A DNA stretch of 5,080 nt from Cytophagales bacterium. Its GTDB lineage: Bacteria; Bacteroidota; Bacteroidia; Cytophagales; ES-bin-26. Of this stretch, positions 1-4,972 are shown piece after piece. The position numbers and the translations under genes were made by a program. The stretch covers positions 1 to 5,080 of the forward strand of contig JACMKY010000503.1 in the NCBI GenBank assembly GCA_014379925.1, read 5' to 3'. The notes beneath the pieces were generated by a model. It was not told where the DNA came from, searched no databases, and was given only the letters and a program-made list of their open reading frames with translations. Numbering within the stretch: position 1 is the stretch's first letter; every line of letters starts with the position of its first letter.

Positions 1-2
1 AA

Positions 3-164
3 CTTGCAGAAAAAAATGGTTACCAAACAATGTTGATGAAAGGAAAAGAATATAAAGGTTATTGCTATATAAATCCAGATGGAATTAAGGCAAAAAATGA
101 CTTTGTATATTTTGTAAACTTATGCCTTGATTTTAATAAAATAGCAAAAGCGTCAAAGAAATGA
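3..164 (+). CDS. TfoX/Sxy family protein, C-terminal part (5' end outside window)
   Basis: Reading from base 3 gives 53 residues ending at the TGA at 162-164; the gene starts before the window. The tail includes MKGKEYKGYCYINPDG, then FVNLCLDFN and the end AKASKK. This matches what I know of the C-terminal end of TfoX N-domain proteins, where a 'meKGyvyvdpdg...W/FvdlclrFNp.AKaSKk' pattern is typical. Such proteins are usually about 100-115 residues, so roughly half is seen. In Gammaproteobacteria TfoX/Sxy regulates competence; in Bacteroidota these short single-domain homologues have no established role, so only the family is called. The segment is about 27% G+C by hand count and uses A/T-ending codons almost throughout, very unlike the G+C-rich genes that follow. 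That suggests recent transfer or a junction. Family assignment is from recalled motifs, not a search. Confidence 0.7.
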   Translation, partial: LAEKNGYQTMLMKGKEYKGYCYINPDGIKAKNDFVYFVNLCLDFNKIAKASKK

Positions 165-174
165 GAATCAAAAC

Positions 175-261
175 AAAAAAACGCTGATTGCCCTGGCAAA
201 CGTGGCCAGTAGATTTCTGCGCAACCAGGCTATTAAGTGCGCTTCAAGAGAATCTCAGTAA
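175..261 (+). pseudogene. possible remnant of a transposase C-terminus (IS110-like), very uncertain
   Basis: Just after the TfoX-like gene, frame 1 reads KKTLIALANVASRFLRNQ and ends with TAA at 259-261. IS110/IS1111-family transposases often end with a helix of the kind 'k..vALANKlaRi.wal', and the LIALAN..SRFL stretch resembles it. There is no start codon, and the frame runs upstream into the 3' end of the TfoX-like gene, so this could only be a decayed fragment. The stretch also marks the point where base composition changes from AT-rich to mixed. The similarity is short and recalled from memory, so chance resemblance is quite possible. Confidence 0.18.
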
Positions 262-318
262 TTTCCGCGTCTGACTGAAACCTCCTTTCATGAGGACAAG
301 CAATGTTATATAATTTAT

Positions 319-329
319 ATTATGTTAAT
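319..329. promoter_or_regulatory. ATTATGTTAAT box upstream of the glycosyltransferase
   Basis: The 11-mer ATTATGTTAAT has inverted arms ATTA/TAAT around TGT. The same 11-mer occurs exactly at 2061-2071, 39 bases before the GH57 start, and in both places an AATGTT lies a short way upstream (302-307 and 2053-2058). A shared promoter element or operator for the two glycogen genes is inferred. The box overlaps the ATG at 322, which would again favour a later translation start. Confidence 0.3.
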
Positions 330-1929
330 AAGGCAGCTAGTACGCCTACTGCCTACTGAATACTGCCCACTGCCACAATTCCGGACGCAAATTCCCGGAT
401 TGTTTGGACCCCGGACGCATTTTACCTACTTTGTCGCTCCGGAACCGGTCCACCCAACCCTCCGCCCCGCGCCCTTGGAAACCGCCAAACCCCGTGTTCT
501 CGTGCTCGGCTGGGAATTTCCGCCCGTTCTCACCGGCGGCCTGGGAAAAGCCAGCTACGGACTAACCAAGGCCTTGAGTCCGTACGCGGACCTAACGGTT
601 GTACTGCCCGAAAGCGGAGTGCCGCCCAGCGGGATGTCGCCCGGCCGAGCCACCAGCGCCCAATTGAGAATCCTCGGTCTGGGGTCGATTGGGCGGCACT
701 CCGCTGGGCGCCACCCCGCCGAAGACCCCGACCCGGCGTTGCGGAAAGCGCCCTCCTACGAACCCTGGGCCCGGCAACGGTCCGTGGCGGCCGACCTGGA
801 TCCGTACCGGGTGGAAGATGCCCCCGACAGGCACTATCCGCTGGAAACCCTGCTGTACGCCCTGACCACCGACATCCGGACGTTTCCCGGGGCCTTGCTG
901 CCCGGACGCGGGACGTCCGCCGACCCGGATCCCTACGGCCCGGACCTGCTGGGCAAGATCGCCGTCTACACCGAAGCCGTTTGCCAACTGGCCACCAGCC
1001 TCCCCTTCGACCTCATTCACGCCCACGACTGGATGACCTTTCCGGCGGGGTTGCACCTCCAGCAACGGACCGGGAAGCCGCTGGTGGTTCACCTCCATTC
1101 ACTGGCAACTGACCGGATGGGCGACGGGACACCCGAAAGGAAGCAAAGCCTGGCCTACCAGATCGAGCGGGTGGCCATGGAACGGGCGGACGCGGTAATC
1201 ACCGTTAGCGCGTATACCCGGGACCGGGCGGGAGAATTCTACGGAGTAGCCGCCCAAGCCATTACGCCGGTGCACAACGGGGTGGAACCGGGCGACGTTC
1301 CGCTGGGCGGCAGTCCGCCCGAACCGGCCGCTACCCCGGACAAAGCCCCGGAACGGAATGAACTGCCGCCCAAAGGCCTCCGCGCGAAGCTCGTGGTGTG
1401 GGTAGGCCGGGTTACGCACCAGAAAGGGCCGGCCAGTTTGCTGGAAACGGTTGAAAAACTGACCCGGGCCGATCCAAACGTCAAGTTCGTGGTGGCTGGC
1501 ACGGGCGACCTTCTCCCCTGGCTCATCGAGGAGTCGGCCCGGCGGCGGCTGTCCGACAAAATCCTGTTCACGGGTTTCCTGAGCGGGGAAAAGGTGGCTT
1601 CCCTCCTCTCGCAAGCCGATGCCTTCTTCATGCCCTCTACCTCGGAACCGTTCGGACTGGCCGCCCTGGAAGCGGTTCAGATGGGGTTGCCTTGCGTCAT
1701 TTCCCGTCAGTCGGGCGTGGCTGAGGTGCTGCCCTCCGCCCTGCTGGCCGATTATTGGGACACCGACAAGCTGGCCAATTACCTCTACGCCCTCCTGCAT
1801 TACGAGGCACTCCGCAAAGAACTGGTGGAACGGGGACGCCGGGAAATCGCCCTCCTCGGCTGGGACCACGCCGCCGGAAAAGTACGGGAGGTGTACGAGC
1901 GGGTGCTGGAACCGAAAAACGGATTTTGA
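322..1929 (+). CDS. glycogen synthase-like glycosyltransferase (GT4/GT5 type, GT-B fold)
   Basis: This enzyme likely transfers glucose from a nucleotide-sugar to the non-reducing end of an alpha-1,4-glucan in the cytoplasm. The N-terminal Rossmann domain begins at KPRVLVLGWEFPP (residues 56-68) with the glycine-rich acceptor loop TGGLG (71-75). HAHDW is at 233-237 and VVHLHS at 255-260. The second domain starts near VWVGRVTHQKGP (359-370), with the E-x7-E nucleotide-sugar motif in SEPFGLAALE (E442, E450). This layout matches the Bacteroidota synthase normally encoded beside a GH57 protein, as here. The start is doubtful: residues 1-51 contain heptamer repeats and no family homology that I recognise, while a TTG at 475 would give MetAlaThr-like family length (484 aa, beginning at residue 52 just before ETAKPRV). 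Residues 98-133 and about 323-333 are encoded by GGGCGGCA-type repeats, apparently inserted into surface loops. Family confident; exact donor (ADP- or UDP-glucose) not decidable. Confidence 0.9.
   Translation: MLIRQLVRLLPTEYCPLPQFRTQIPGLFGPRTHFTYFVAPEPVHPTLRPAPLETAKPRVLVLGWEFPPVLTGGLGKASYGLTKALSPYADLTVVLPESGVPPSGMSPGRATSAQLRILGLGSIGRHSAGRHPAEDPDPALRKAPSYEPWARQRSVAADLDPYRVEDAPDRHYPLETLLYALTTDIRTFPGALLPGRGTSADPDPYGPDLLGKIAVYTEAVCQLATSLPFDLIHAHDWMTFPAGLHLQQRTGKPLVVHLHSLATDRMGDGTPERKQSLAYQIERVAMERADAVITVSAYTRDRAGEFYGVAAQAITPVHNGVEPGDVPLGGSPPEPAATPDKAPERNELPPKGLRAKLVVWVGRVTHQKGPASLLETVEKLTRADPNVKFVVAGTGDLLPWLIEESARRRLSDKILFTGFLSGEKVASLLSQADAFFMPSTSEPFGLAALEAVQMGLPCVISRQSGVAEVLPSALLADYWDTDKLANYLYALLHYEALRKELVERGRREIALLGWDHAAGKVREVYERVLEPKNGF
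345..372 (+). repeat. four degenerate heptamers ending in ACTG
   Basis: Four consecutive 7-bp units, CCTACTG, CCTACTG, AATACTG and CCCACTG, lie within the first codons of the glycosyltransferase reading frame, where they encode residues 9-17. Short tandem heptamers of this 'nnnACTG' style are usually intergenic. Their presence here argues that the ATG at 322 may not be the true start. Confidence 0.55.
403..433 (+). promoter_or_regulatory. weak Bacteroidota-type promoter candidate
   Basis: TTTG at 403-406 is followed after 20 bases by TACTTTG at 427-433. The Bacteroidota primary sigma factor prefers TTTG near -33 and TAnnTTTG near -7; the second box here is one base short. If used, transcription would begin near 440 and translation would have to start later, for example at the TTG at 475. 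Weak by itself. Confidence 0.18.
613..642 (-). repeat. 15-bp repeat doublet, minus orientation, inside glycosyltransferase
   Basis: Two head-to-tail copies of the unit GGGCGGCANNCCGCT on the minus strand: 613-627 (exact, NN = CT) and 628-642 (one mismatch, NN = TC). On the plus strand they encode residues 98-107, SGVPPSGMSP. Forms the left arm of the inverted pair at 613-720. Confidence 0.9.
691..720 (+). repeat. 15-bp repeat doublet, plus orientation, inside glycosyltransferase
   Basis: Units at 691-705 (exact, NN = CT) and 706-720 (two mismatches, NN = CC), encoding GRHSAGRHPA (residues 124-133). Forms the right arm of the inverted pair with 613-642. Confidence 0.9.
1290..1319 (+). repeat. 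diverged 15-bp repeat doublet inside glycosyltransferase
   Basis: Units at 1290-1304 (two mismatches, NN = TT) and 1305-1319 (one mismatch, NN = GT). They are read in a different frame from the 691 copy, giving GDVPLGGSPP just after the VHNGVEP segment, at the linker between the two Rossmann domains. More diverged than the intergenic copy, consistent with an older insertion or with protein-level selection. Confidence 0.75.
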
Positions 1930-1982
1930 GTGAACTTGCTGGATAAGCACTTACCCGTAAACAAATTGCGAACTTTTCAACT

Positions 1983-2012
1983 GGGCGGCACTCCGCTGGG
2001 CGGCAGTCCGCT
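1983..2012 (+). repeat. intergenic 15-bp repeat doublet, both units exact
   Basis: Units at 1983-1997 (NN = CT) and 1998-2012 (NN = GT), both perfect matches to GGGCGGCANNCCGCT. It lies 53 bases after the glycosyltransferase stop, in the 181-bp gap before the GH57 gene. As RNA it could fold into small GC-rich hairpins (GCGG/CCGC), which might affect read-through or mRNA stability between the two genes; that effect is inferred. Confidence 0.9.
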
Positions 2013-2060
2013 CTGACCGCAAGCCAATCCTTCAACCCCAAAAAGTTACTGTAATGTTGC

Positions 2061-2071
2061 ATTATGTTAAT
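2061..2071. promoter_or_regulatory. ATTATGTTAAT box upstream of GH57 gene
   Basis: Exact second copy of the 11-mer seen at 319-329, again preceded by AATGTT (2053-2058). It lies in a locally AT-rich patch between GC-rich surroundings, as expected for a promoter region, and suggests the GH57 gene has its own promoter instead of relying only on read-through from the glycosyltransferase. Confidence 0.3.
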
Positions 2072-2110
2072 CTGTAAAATCAATTCGCCCCGGCCAACCA
2101 CCGACTTGCC

Positions 2111-3268
2111 ATGACCGCCATCTGTTTCTGCTTCCAGGCTCACCAGCCCTTCCGGCTCAAGCACTACGATTTTTTCCGGATCGGGCACGACCACACCTAC
2201 GCCGACCCCGCCCGCGACGAGGTTGCGCTCAACCAAGCCGCCGATCAAACGTATTTGCCCGCCAACCAGCGGCTGCTGGCGCTGATCCGACGCAGTGCGG
2301 TCCAATCGAGTGGGCCGGGCTCCGTCGGCCACCGGTTCAAATTCGCCCTCTCCCTCTCCGGCACGGTCCTGGAACAACTGTGGCGGTACCGGCCGGACGC
2401 TTTGACGTCCTTCCGCGGGTTGATCGACGCGCAAGGGGCGGAAGTGCTGGGCGGGACTCATTACCATTCTTTCCCCTTCCTGTATTCGCCCCGCGAGTTC
2501 CGCCGCCAGGTGGACCAGCACCGGCTCACCACCGAAACGCTTCTGGACGTCTCCCCTACCCTCTTCCGCAACCCGCAGGCCGGTTACGGCAACGACATCG
2601 CCCGGGCCGCCGAGGAAATGGGCTTCCCGGGCATCCTCAGCGACGGCCACGACAGTTTACTGCTGGGCCGCAGTCCCAACCACGTATACGCGCCGCTGGG
2701 TACGCGCCGCATCCGGGCCCTGCTCCAGAACCAGTCGCTGTCCGAGGATCTGGCCACCCGCTTCTCCCGTCCCGACTGGTCGGCGTACCCGCTGGGTCCC
2801 GCCGTTTTCGCCGACTGGCTGGAGAAAGGCGTCCGCACCGGGGAATCGGTGCTCAACCTGTGGCTGGATTACGGCGCTTTCGCTCAGCCGGGCTTCCTTG
2901 ACTTCCTGGAAGGATTGGTGGCGGAAGTGCACCGGCGGCCCGGTCTGGACTTCCGCACGCCTTCCGAAGTGCTGGCCACCTACCCGGTGAAGGGCACCTA
3001 CGACGTTCCCCGTTCCGCCAACTGGGCCGAAATCCAAAAGGATCTGCCCGCCGGGACGGAAAATTACCTGCAAAGGGAAGCCGTGGAAAGGGTGTACCGG
3101 CTGGAGGAAAGCGTACTGGCCAGCGCCAGTGAGGACCTGCTGCGCGTTTGGGGAAGCCTGCAAAGCGCGGATCACTTCCACGGGATGGCCAACGGACAAC
3201 CCGACCGTTACGACGCCTACATCAACTACATGAACGTGTTGACGGACCTGGAAGAGCGCTTGGCGTAA
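2111..3268 (+). CDS. GH57 alpha-amylase-like protein, possibly catalytically altered
   Basis: A 385-residue protein of glycoside hydrolase family 57, whose members cleave or rearrange alpha-1,4-glucans in the cytoplasm by a retaining mechanism on a (beta/alpha)7 barrel. The start ICFCFQAHQP fits the family exactly, with conserved region 1 (HQP) at residues 11-13. Region 2 is EVLGGTHYHS at 111-120. Region 3, normally FRNTE(L) in Bacteroidota homologues with the Glu as nucleophile, reads FRNPQ here (152-156), so the nucleophile position is Gln156. Region 4 reads NLWLDYGAF (249-257) and keeps Asp253, the expected acid/base, but the usual following E..GEH is changed. The C-terminal part ends with SADHF and YDAYINYMNVLTDLE, typical of this clade, though loops are shorter than usual. 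It follows the glycosyltransferase by 181 bp, a pairing common in Bacteroidota glycogen loci. Family is sure; hydrolase or branching activity is doubtful. Confidence 0.9.
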   Translation: MTAICFCFQAHQPFRLKHYDFFRIGHDHTYADPARDEVALNQAADQTYLPANQRLLALIRRSAVQSSGPGSVGHRFKFALSLSGTVLEQLWRYRPDALTSFRGLIDAQGAEVLGGTHYHSFPFLYSPREFRRQVDQHRLTTETLLDVSPTLFRNPQAGYGNDIARAAEEMGFPGILSDGHDSLLLGRSPNHVYAPLGTRRIRALLQNQSLSEDLATRFSRPDWSAYPLGPAVFADWLEKGVRTGESVLNLWLDYGAFAQPGFLDFLEGLVAEVHRRPGLDFRTPSEVLATYPVKGTYDVPRSANWAEIQKDLPAGTENYLQREAVERVYRLEESVLASASEDLLRVWGSLQSADHFHGMANGQPDRYDAYINYMNVLTDLEERLA

Positions 3269-3274
3269 TGCCGT

Positions 3275-3294
3275 TGGCCGTTTCACGCCGGCCA
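3275..3294. terminator. hairpin between convergent genes
   Basis: TGGCCG (3275-3280) and CGGCCA (3289-3294) form a perfect 6-bp stem with an 8-base loop, in the 41-bp gap between the converging GH57 and DinB-like genes. It could serve both strands as a terminator, but there is no T-tract on either side. Confidence 0.3.
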
Positions 3295-3309
3295 GCCCGC
3301 CCAATGGCC

Positions 3310-3861
3310 TCAGTTGGGCGGCATCCCGCTGGGCGGCATTCTGCCGACCGTTTCCGCCGCGCGCAGCACGCGTACGGTCACCAGCAGCTGGCCCACGTGG
3401 CGCTGGGTGTGTTCGGCCGCGTGAACCAGCAGCCCCAGCACGGTCGAGGAGAGTTGCGCCCGTCCCACCGCCCGGGGCTCCGGCAGCGTCCCCTCGGGGG
3501 TAGCGCGCAGTTGGTCGAGTGCCCGGTCCACCCGCCGGTCAAAGGTGACAACCAGGTCCCGGACCCGGCACGCTCCTTCGGGCGGTCGCCCTTCGGCGGC
3601 GAGTGCCGCCAACTGTTCGGGGGTAAGCGCCTGGCCGCGGGCGTAGGTAAACAGCCGGTCGAGGACGCCGGCCAGGTGCTGCAGGTGGAAGCCGACGGAG
3701 GCCACCCCCGCGGGTTGGTCCCAGAGACGAGACTCCGGAAAATTGTCCGTCAGCGCGGCCACTTCCTCCCGGGCCTGCAAGAGGGCGTGGGCAACGGGTT
3801 GCAACGGGGGCGGCAGACCGGGAACCGGTCCACGCAGCCAGACTTCGGGGGTGGATGCCAT
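3310..3861 (-). CDS. DinB-like (DUF664-type) four-helix-bundle protein
   Basis: The protein has 183 residues. It starts with EVWLRGPVPGLPP and runs into a helical bundle rich in Leu, Ala and Arg. DinB-superfamily proteins bind a divalent metal through three histidines; candidates are His59/His62 in GFHLQHLAG and His151/His155 in HAAEHTQRH (His147 lies beside them). Some relatives act as thiol-dependent S-transferases, but the substrate here is unknown. No Shine-Dalgarno is evident before the ATG (3859-3861), as is common in Bacteroidota. The gene converges on the GH57 gene. The last ten or so residues (RMPPSGMPPN) are encoded by a GGGCGGCA-type repeat doublet at 3316-3345 and are probably not part of the ancestral fold, which would end near residue 172. 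Family assignment is from recalled sequence pattern plus the histidines. Confidence 0.82.
   Translation of the reverse strand: MASTPEVWLRGPVPGLPPPLQPVAHALLQAREEVAALTDNFPESRLWDQPAGVASVGFHLQHLAGVLDRLFTYARGQALTPEQLAALAAEGRPPEGACRVRDLVVTFDRRVDRALDQLRATPEGTLPEPRAVGRAQLSSTVLGLLVHAAEHTQRHVGQLLVTVRVLRAAETVGRMPPSGMPPN
3316..3345 (+). repeat. 15-bp repeat doublet forming the 3' end of the DinB-like gene
   Basis: Units at 3316-3330 (exact, NN = TC) and 3331-3345 (two mismatches, NN = TT), in plus orientation. Read from the minus strand they supply the end of the DinB-like protein, including PPSGMPP, and the stop codon follows one codon after the repeat (3310-3312). Confidence 0.9.
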
Positions 3862-4009
3862 GGAAAATCGGTTAAACGGTAAAGACCACGCTCGGGGATG
3901 CCTACGCGGCCCGGCCCAGATCGCCCTTTCAACTCTACATCCGATGTGAAAAACTTTAGTTACGCCCGGGTACGATTGACAACAGCGTCAAGGGTTTCAG
4001 GATCGGGGT

Positions 4010-4162
4010 CTACCGCCTTACTAAACGAAGAACCACCCGCTCGCTTGATTGTTGGCAATGCTGATTACCGGTGCCCGTTTCTTTAACGCCGCAAGGCGAA
4101 CCAGCATCCGACCGGGAATAGATTGCAAGCAGGAGAAACACTAAAAGGGTTTTCACCACCAT
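4010..4162 (-). CDS. small putative secreted peptide, possibly frameshifted
   Basis: A 50-codon ORF from ATG (4160-4162) to TAG (4010-4012), starting MVVKTLLVFLLLAIYSRSDA: a short basic N-terminus, then a hydrophobic core, as in a Sec signal peptide, with plausible cleavage after SDA at residue 20. The mature part begins GSPCGVKETGTG. It starts 5 bp after the stop of the upstream lipoprotein gene on the same strand, so the two probably share a transcript. In another frame of the same strand, an open stretch reads SSFSKAVDPDPETLDAVV and stops at 3960-3962; this looks more protein-like than the ORF's own arginine-rich end (RLVRR). A single indel around 4015-4070 would join them into a product of about 67 residues. 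It may therefore be a decayed gene or contain a sequence error. I do not recognise the family. Confidence 0.4.
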   Translation of the reverse strand: MVVKTLLVFLLLAIYSRSDAGSPCGVKETGTGNQHCQQSSERVVLRLVRR

Positions 4163-4167
4163 CTTAG

Positions 4168-4572
4168 CTATAAAGTATCGGTCAGATGAATGTTGGTTAA
4201 GTGGAGGTAATAGAAGATCTGTCCGGGAAACTGTGGCACGGTATCTTTTTGCACAGTATCTGGGCAGTACTCTTTGTACTCACCATTGAAGGTGACTTTC
4301 GAACCATTTACCTTGAACTTGTCCGGCATCTGGCACACGATGCCGGTAACCTGGGAATCATAGGTACCTGGTTGACCGACGGAAATAGCGTACCTGCCGT
4401 TGCGGTAGCCTACTATTCCGATGGCATCGCGTACCTTGGCAATGGTCTTTCTTCCGGGATCACAAGCCGGAAGGTTGCATTGGGAAGCCGCCGGTTGGGC
4501 GTCGTCTTTTTCACAGCTCCCGGCTCCCAGAAAAAGAGCGAGGAACAGGAGTGGGAGGGCCATATTTTTCAC
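4168..4572 (-). CDS. putative surface-exposed lipoprotein
   Basis: The product has 134 residues, with a GTG start (4570-4572) giving MKNMALPLLFLALFLGAGSC. The alternative ATG at 4563 would lose Lys2, the only N-terminal positive charge, so GTG is preferred. The hydrophobic core ends in a lipobox-like AGSC with lipidated Cys20. The next residues are EKDD; in Bacteroidota a Lys plus acidic pair just after the cysteine is known as a lipoprotein export signal, so outer-surface location is inferred. The mature part has five further Cys (32, 37, 80, 103 visible in QCNLPAC, GIVCQ and EYCPD), which suggests disulfides, and a beta-rich pattern (TGIVCQMPDKFKVNGSKVTF) seen in small DUF-type Bacteroidota lipoproteins. 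The NLPACDP and KVNGSKVTFNG segments are the best handles for a search. Function is unknown. A small secreted-peptide ORF follows at once. Confidence 0.75.
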   Translation of the reverse strand: MKNMALPLLFLALFLGAGSCEKDDAQPAASQCNLPACDPGRKTIAKVRDAIGIVGYRNGRYAISVGQPGTYDSQVTGIVCQMPDKFKVNGSKVTFNGEYKEYCPDTVQKDTVPQFPGQIFYYLHLTNIHLTDTL

Positions 4573-4972
4573 GTTGAGGAAGATGGTTAAACATTGATAT
4601 AAAAACAGGTAACAAAATTCAGGTACCCAAACCGGAGTGTTGATTGCCTAAATGCATTGACCCGGGCCAAGCCTGGATGGTTGCAGGCACTTGAAACCAA
4701 CCGTTTGGCAAACGTTTATTTTGCGTTGCGCGTCGCACGAAGGTTGTTAGGCCAATGCCTTTTTCCGGTTCGTCAACGGATAAGGGATGGGATGATCACG
4801 GATTGATGCCCGCTGGTTTTGTTGGTCTTTGATTTCTGTACCGATACCGCAGGATCTTAATCCGACGGGCCGACGGCTGCCGATGCCAAACTAGAATTTA
4901 ATTTTTTATTCTTTGCATTCCGCCGAATTTTCCATAATCTTATTGCCCGAACGCATTCTTCCCATTCACCCC
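4573..4972. other. 400-bp region without a supportable gene
   Basis: I see no ORF with a credible start, no tRNA and no clear terminator. It holds CGTTTGGCAAACG (4702-4714), a 6+6 inverted repeat around one G that could be an operator. On the minus strand, 4619-4795 is stop-free (read-through includes DEPEKGIGLTTFVRRA) but has no start and is bounded by TGA, so chance or a gene relic are both possible. The stretch 4891-4945 is AT-rich and includes TATTCTTTG (4907-4915), which is one base longer than the TAnnTTTG promoter box; it could drive the ORF at 4973. Confidence 0.5.

Larger units (their letters stand above)
613..720. mobile_element. REPIN-like inverted pair of repeat doublets (108 bp)
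   Basis: A minus-orientation doublet (613-642) and a plus-orientation doublet (691-720) flank a 48-bp spacer, so the arms can pair into one large hairpin. The whole is 108 bp and begins exactly at a codon boundary, adding 36 residues (98-133) without a frameshift. GAA flanks both sides (610-612 and 721-723), which could be a 3-bp target duplication but is too short to weigh much. The architecture resembles REPINs, which are paired REP sequences mobilised by RAYT transposases; no RAYT gene is in the window. Element status is inferred. Confidence 0.45.

Noticed and set aside
1362..1376. Partial minus-strand match (GGGCGGCA half) in the glycosyltransferase
   Set aside because: Only the first half of the unit matches, with no second unit beside it; chance in G+C-rich coding sequence is likely.
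1099..1950. 283-codon open frame on the minus strand opposite the glycosyltransferase (and similar long ones at 592-1098, 1697-2650, 2657-3304)
   Set aside because: They are antisense shadows of G+C-rich genes. Their translations show no recognisable domain, and the opposite strand carries clear family motifs.
613..2012. CRISPR array formed by the 15/30-bp repeats
   Set aside because: Units are directly joined without unique spacers, lie in genes, and occur in both orientations; no cas gene is present.
2665..2679. Look-alike of the 15-bp unit (GGGCCGCAGTCCCAA) inside the GH57 gene
   Set aside because: At least four mismatches, single copy, and it encodes the LLGRSPNHVY segment that is conserved in the family.
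3148..3882. 244-codon plus-strand frame across the DinB-like gene
   Set aside because: It overlaps the GH57 end and the antisense of the DinB-like gene, and is Gln/Arg/Gly-rich low-complexity; its GRHPAGRHSA stretch comes from the repeat, which can never hold a stop.
3898..4086. 62-codon plus-strand ORF
   Set aside because: No recognisable features; it lies antisense to the signal-peptide ORF and its second-frame extension, which are more protein-like.
4201..4590. 129-codon plus-strand frame opposite the lipoprotein gene
   Set aside because: The minus strand has a signal sequence with lipidated cysteine and a coherent mature region; the plus frame has no such logic.
4702..4714. CGTTTGGCAAACG as a definite operator
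   Set aside because: A single 13-bp palindrome with no second copy and no adjacent start codon; kept only as a note in the intergenic description.
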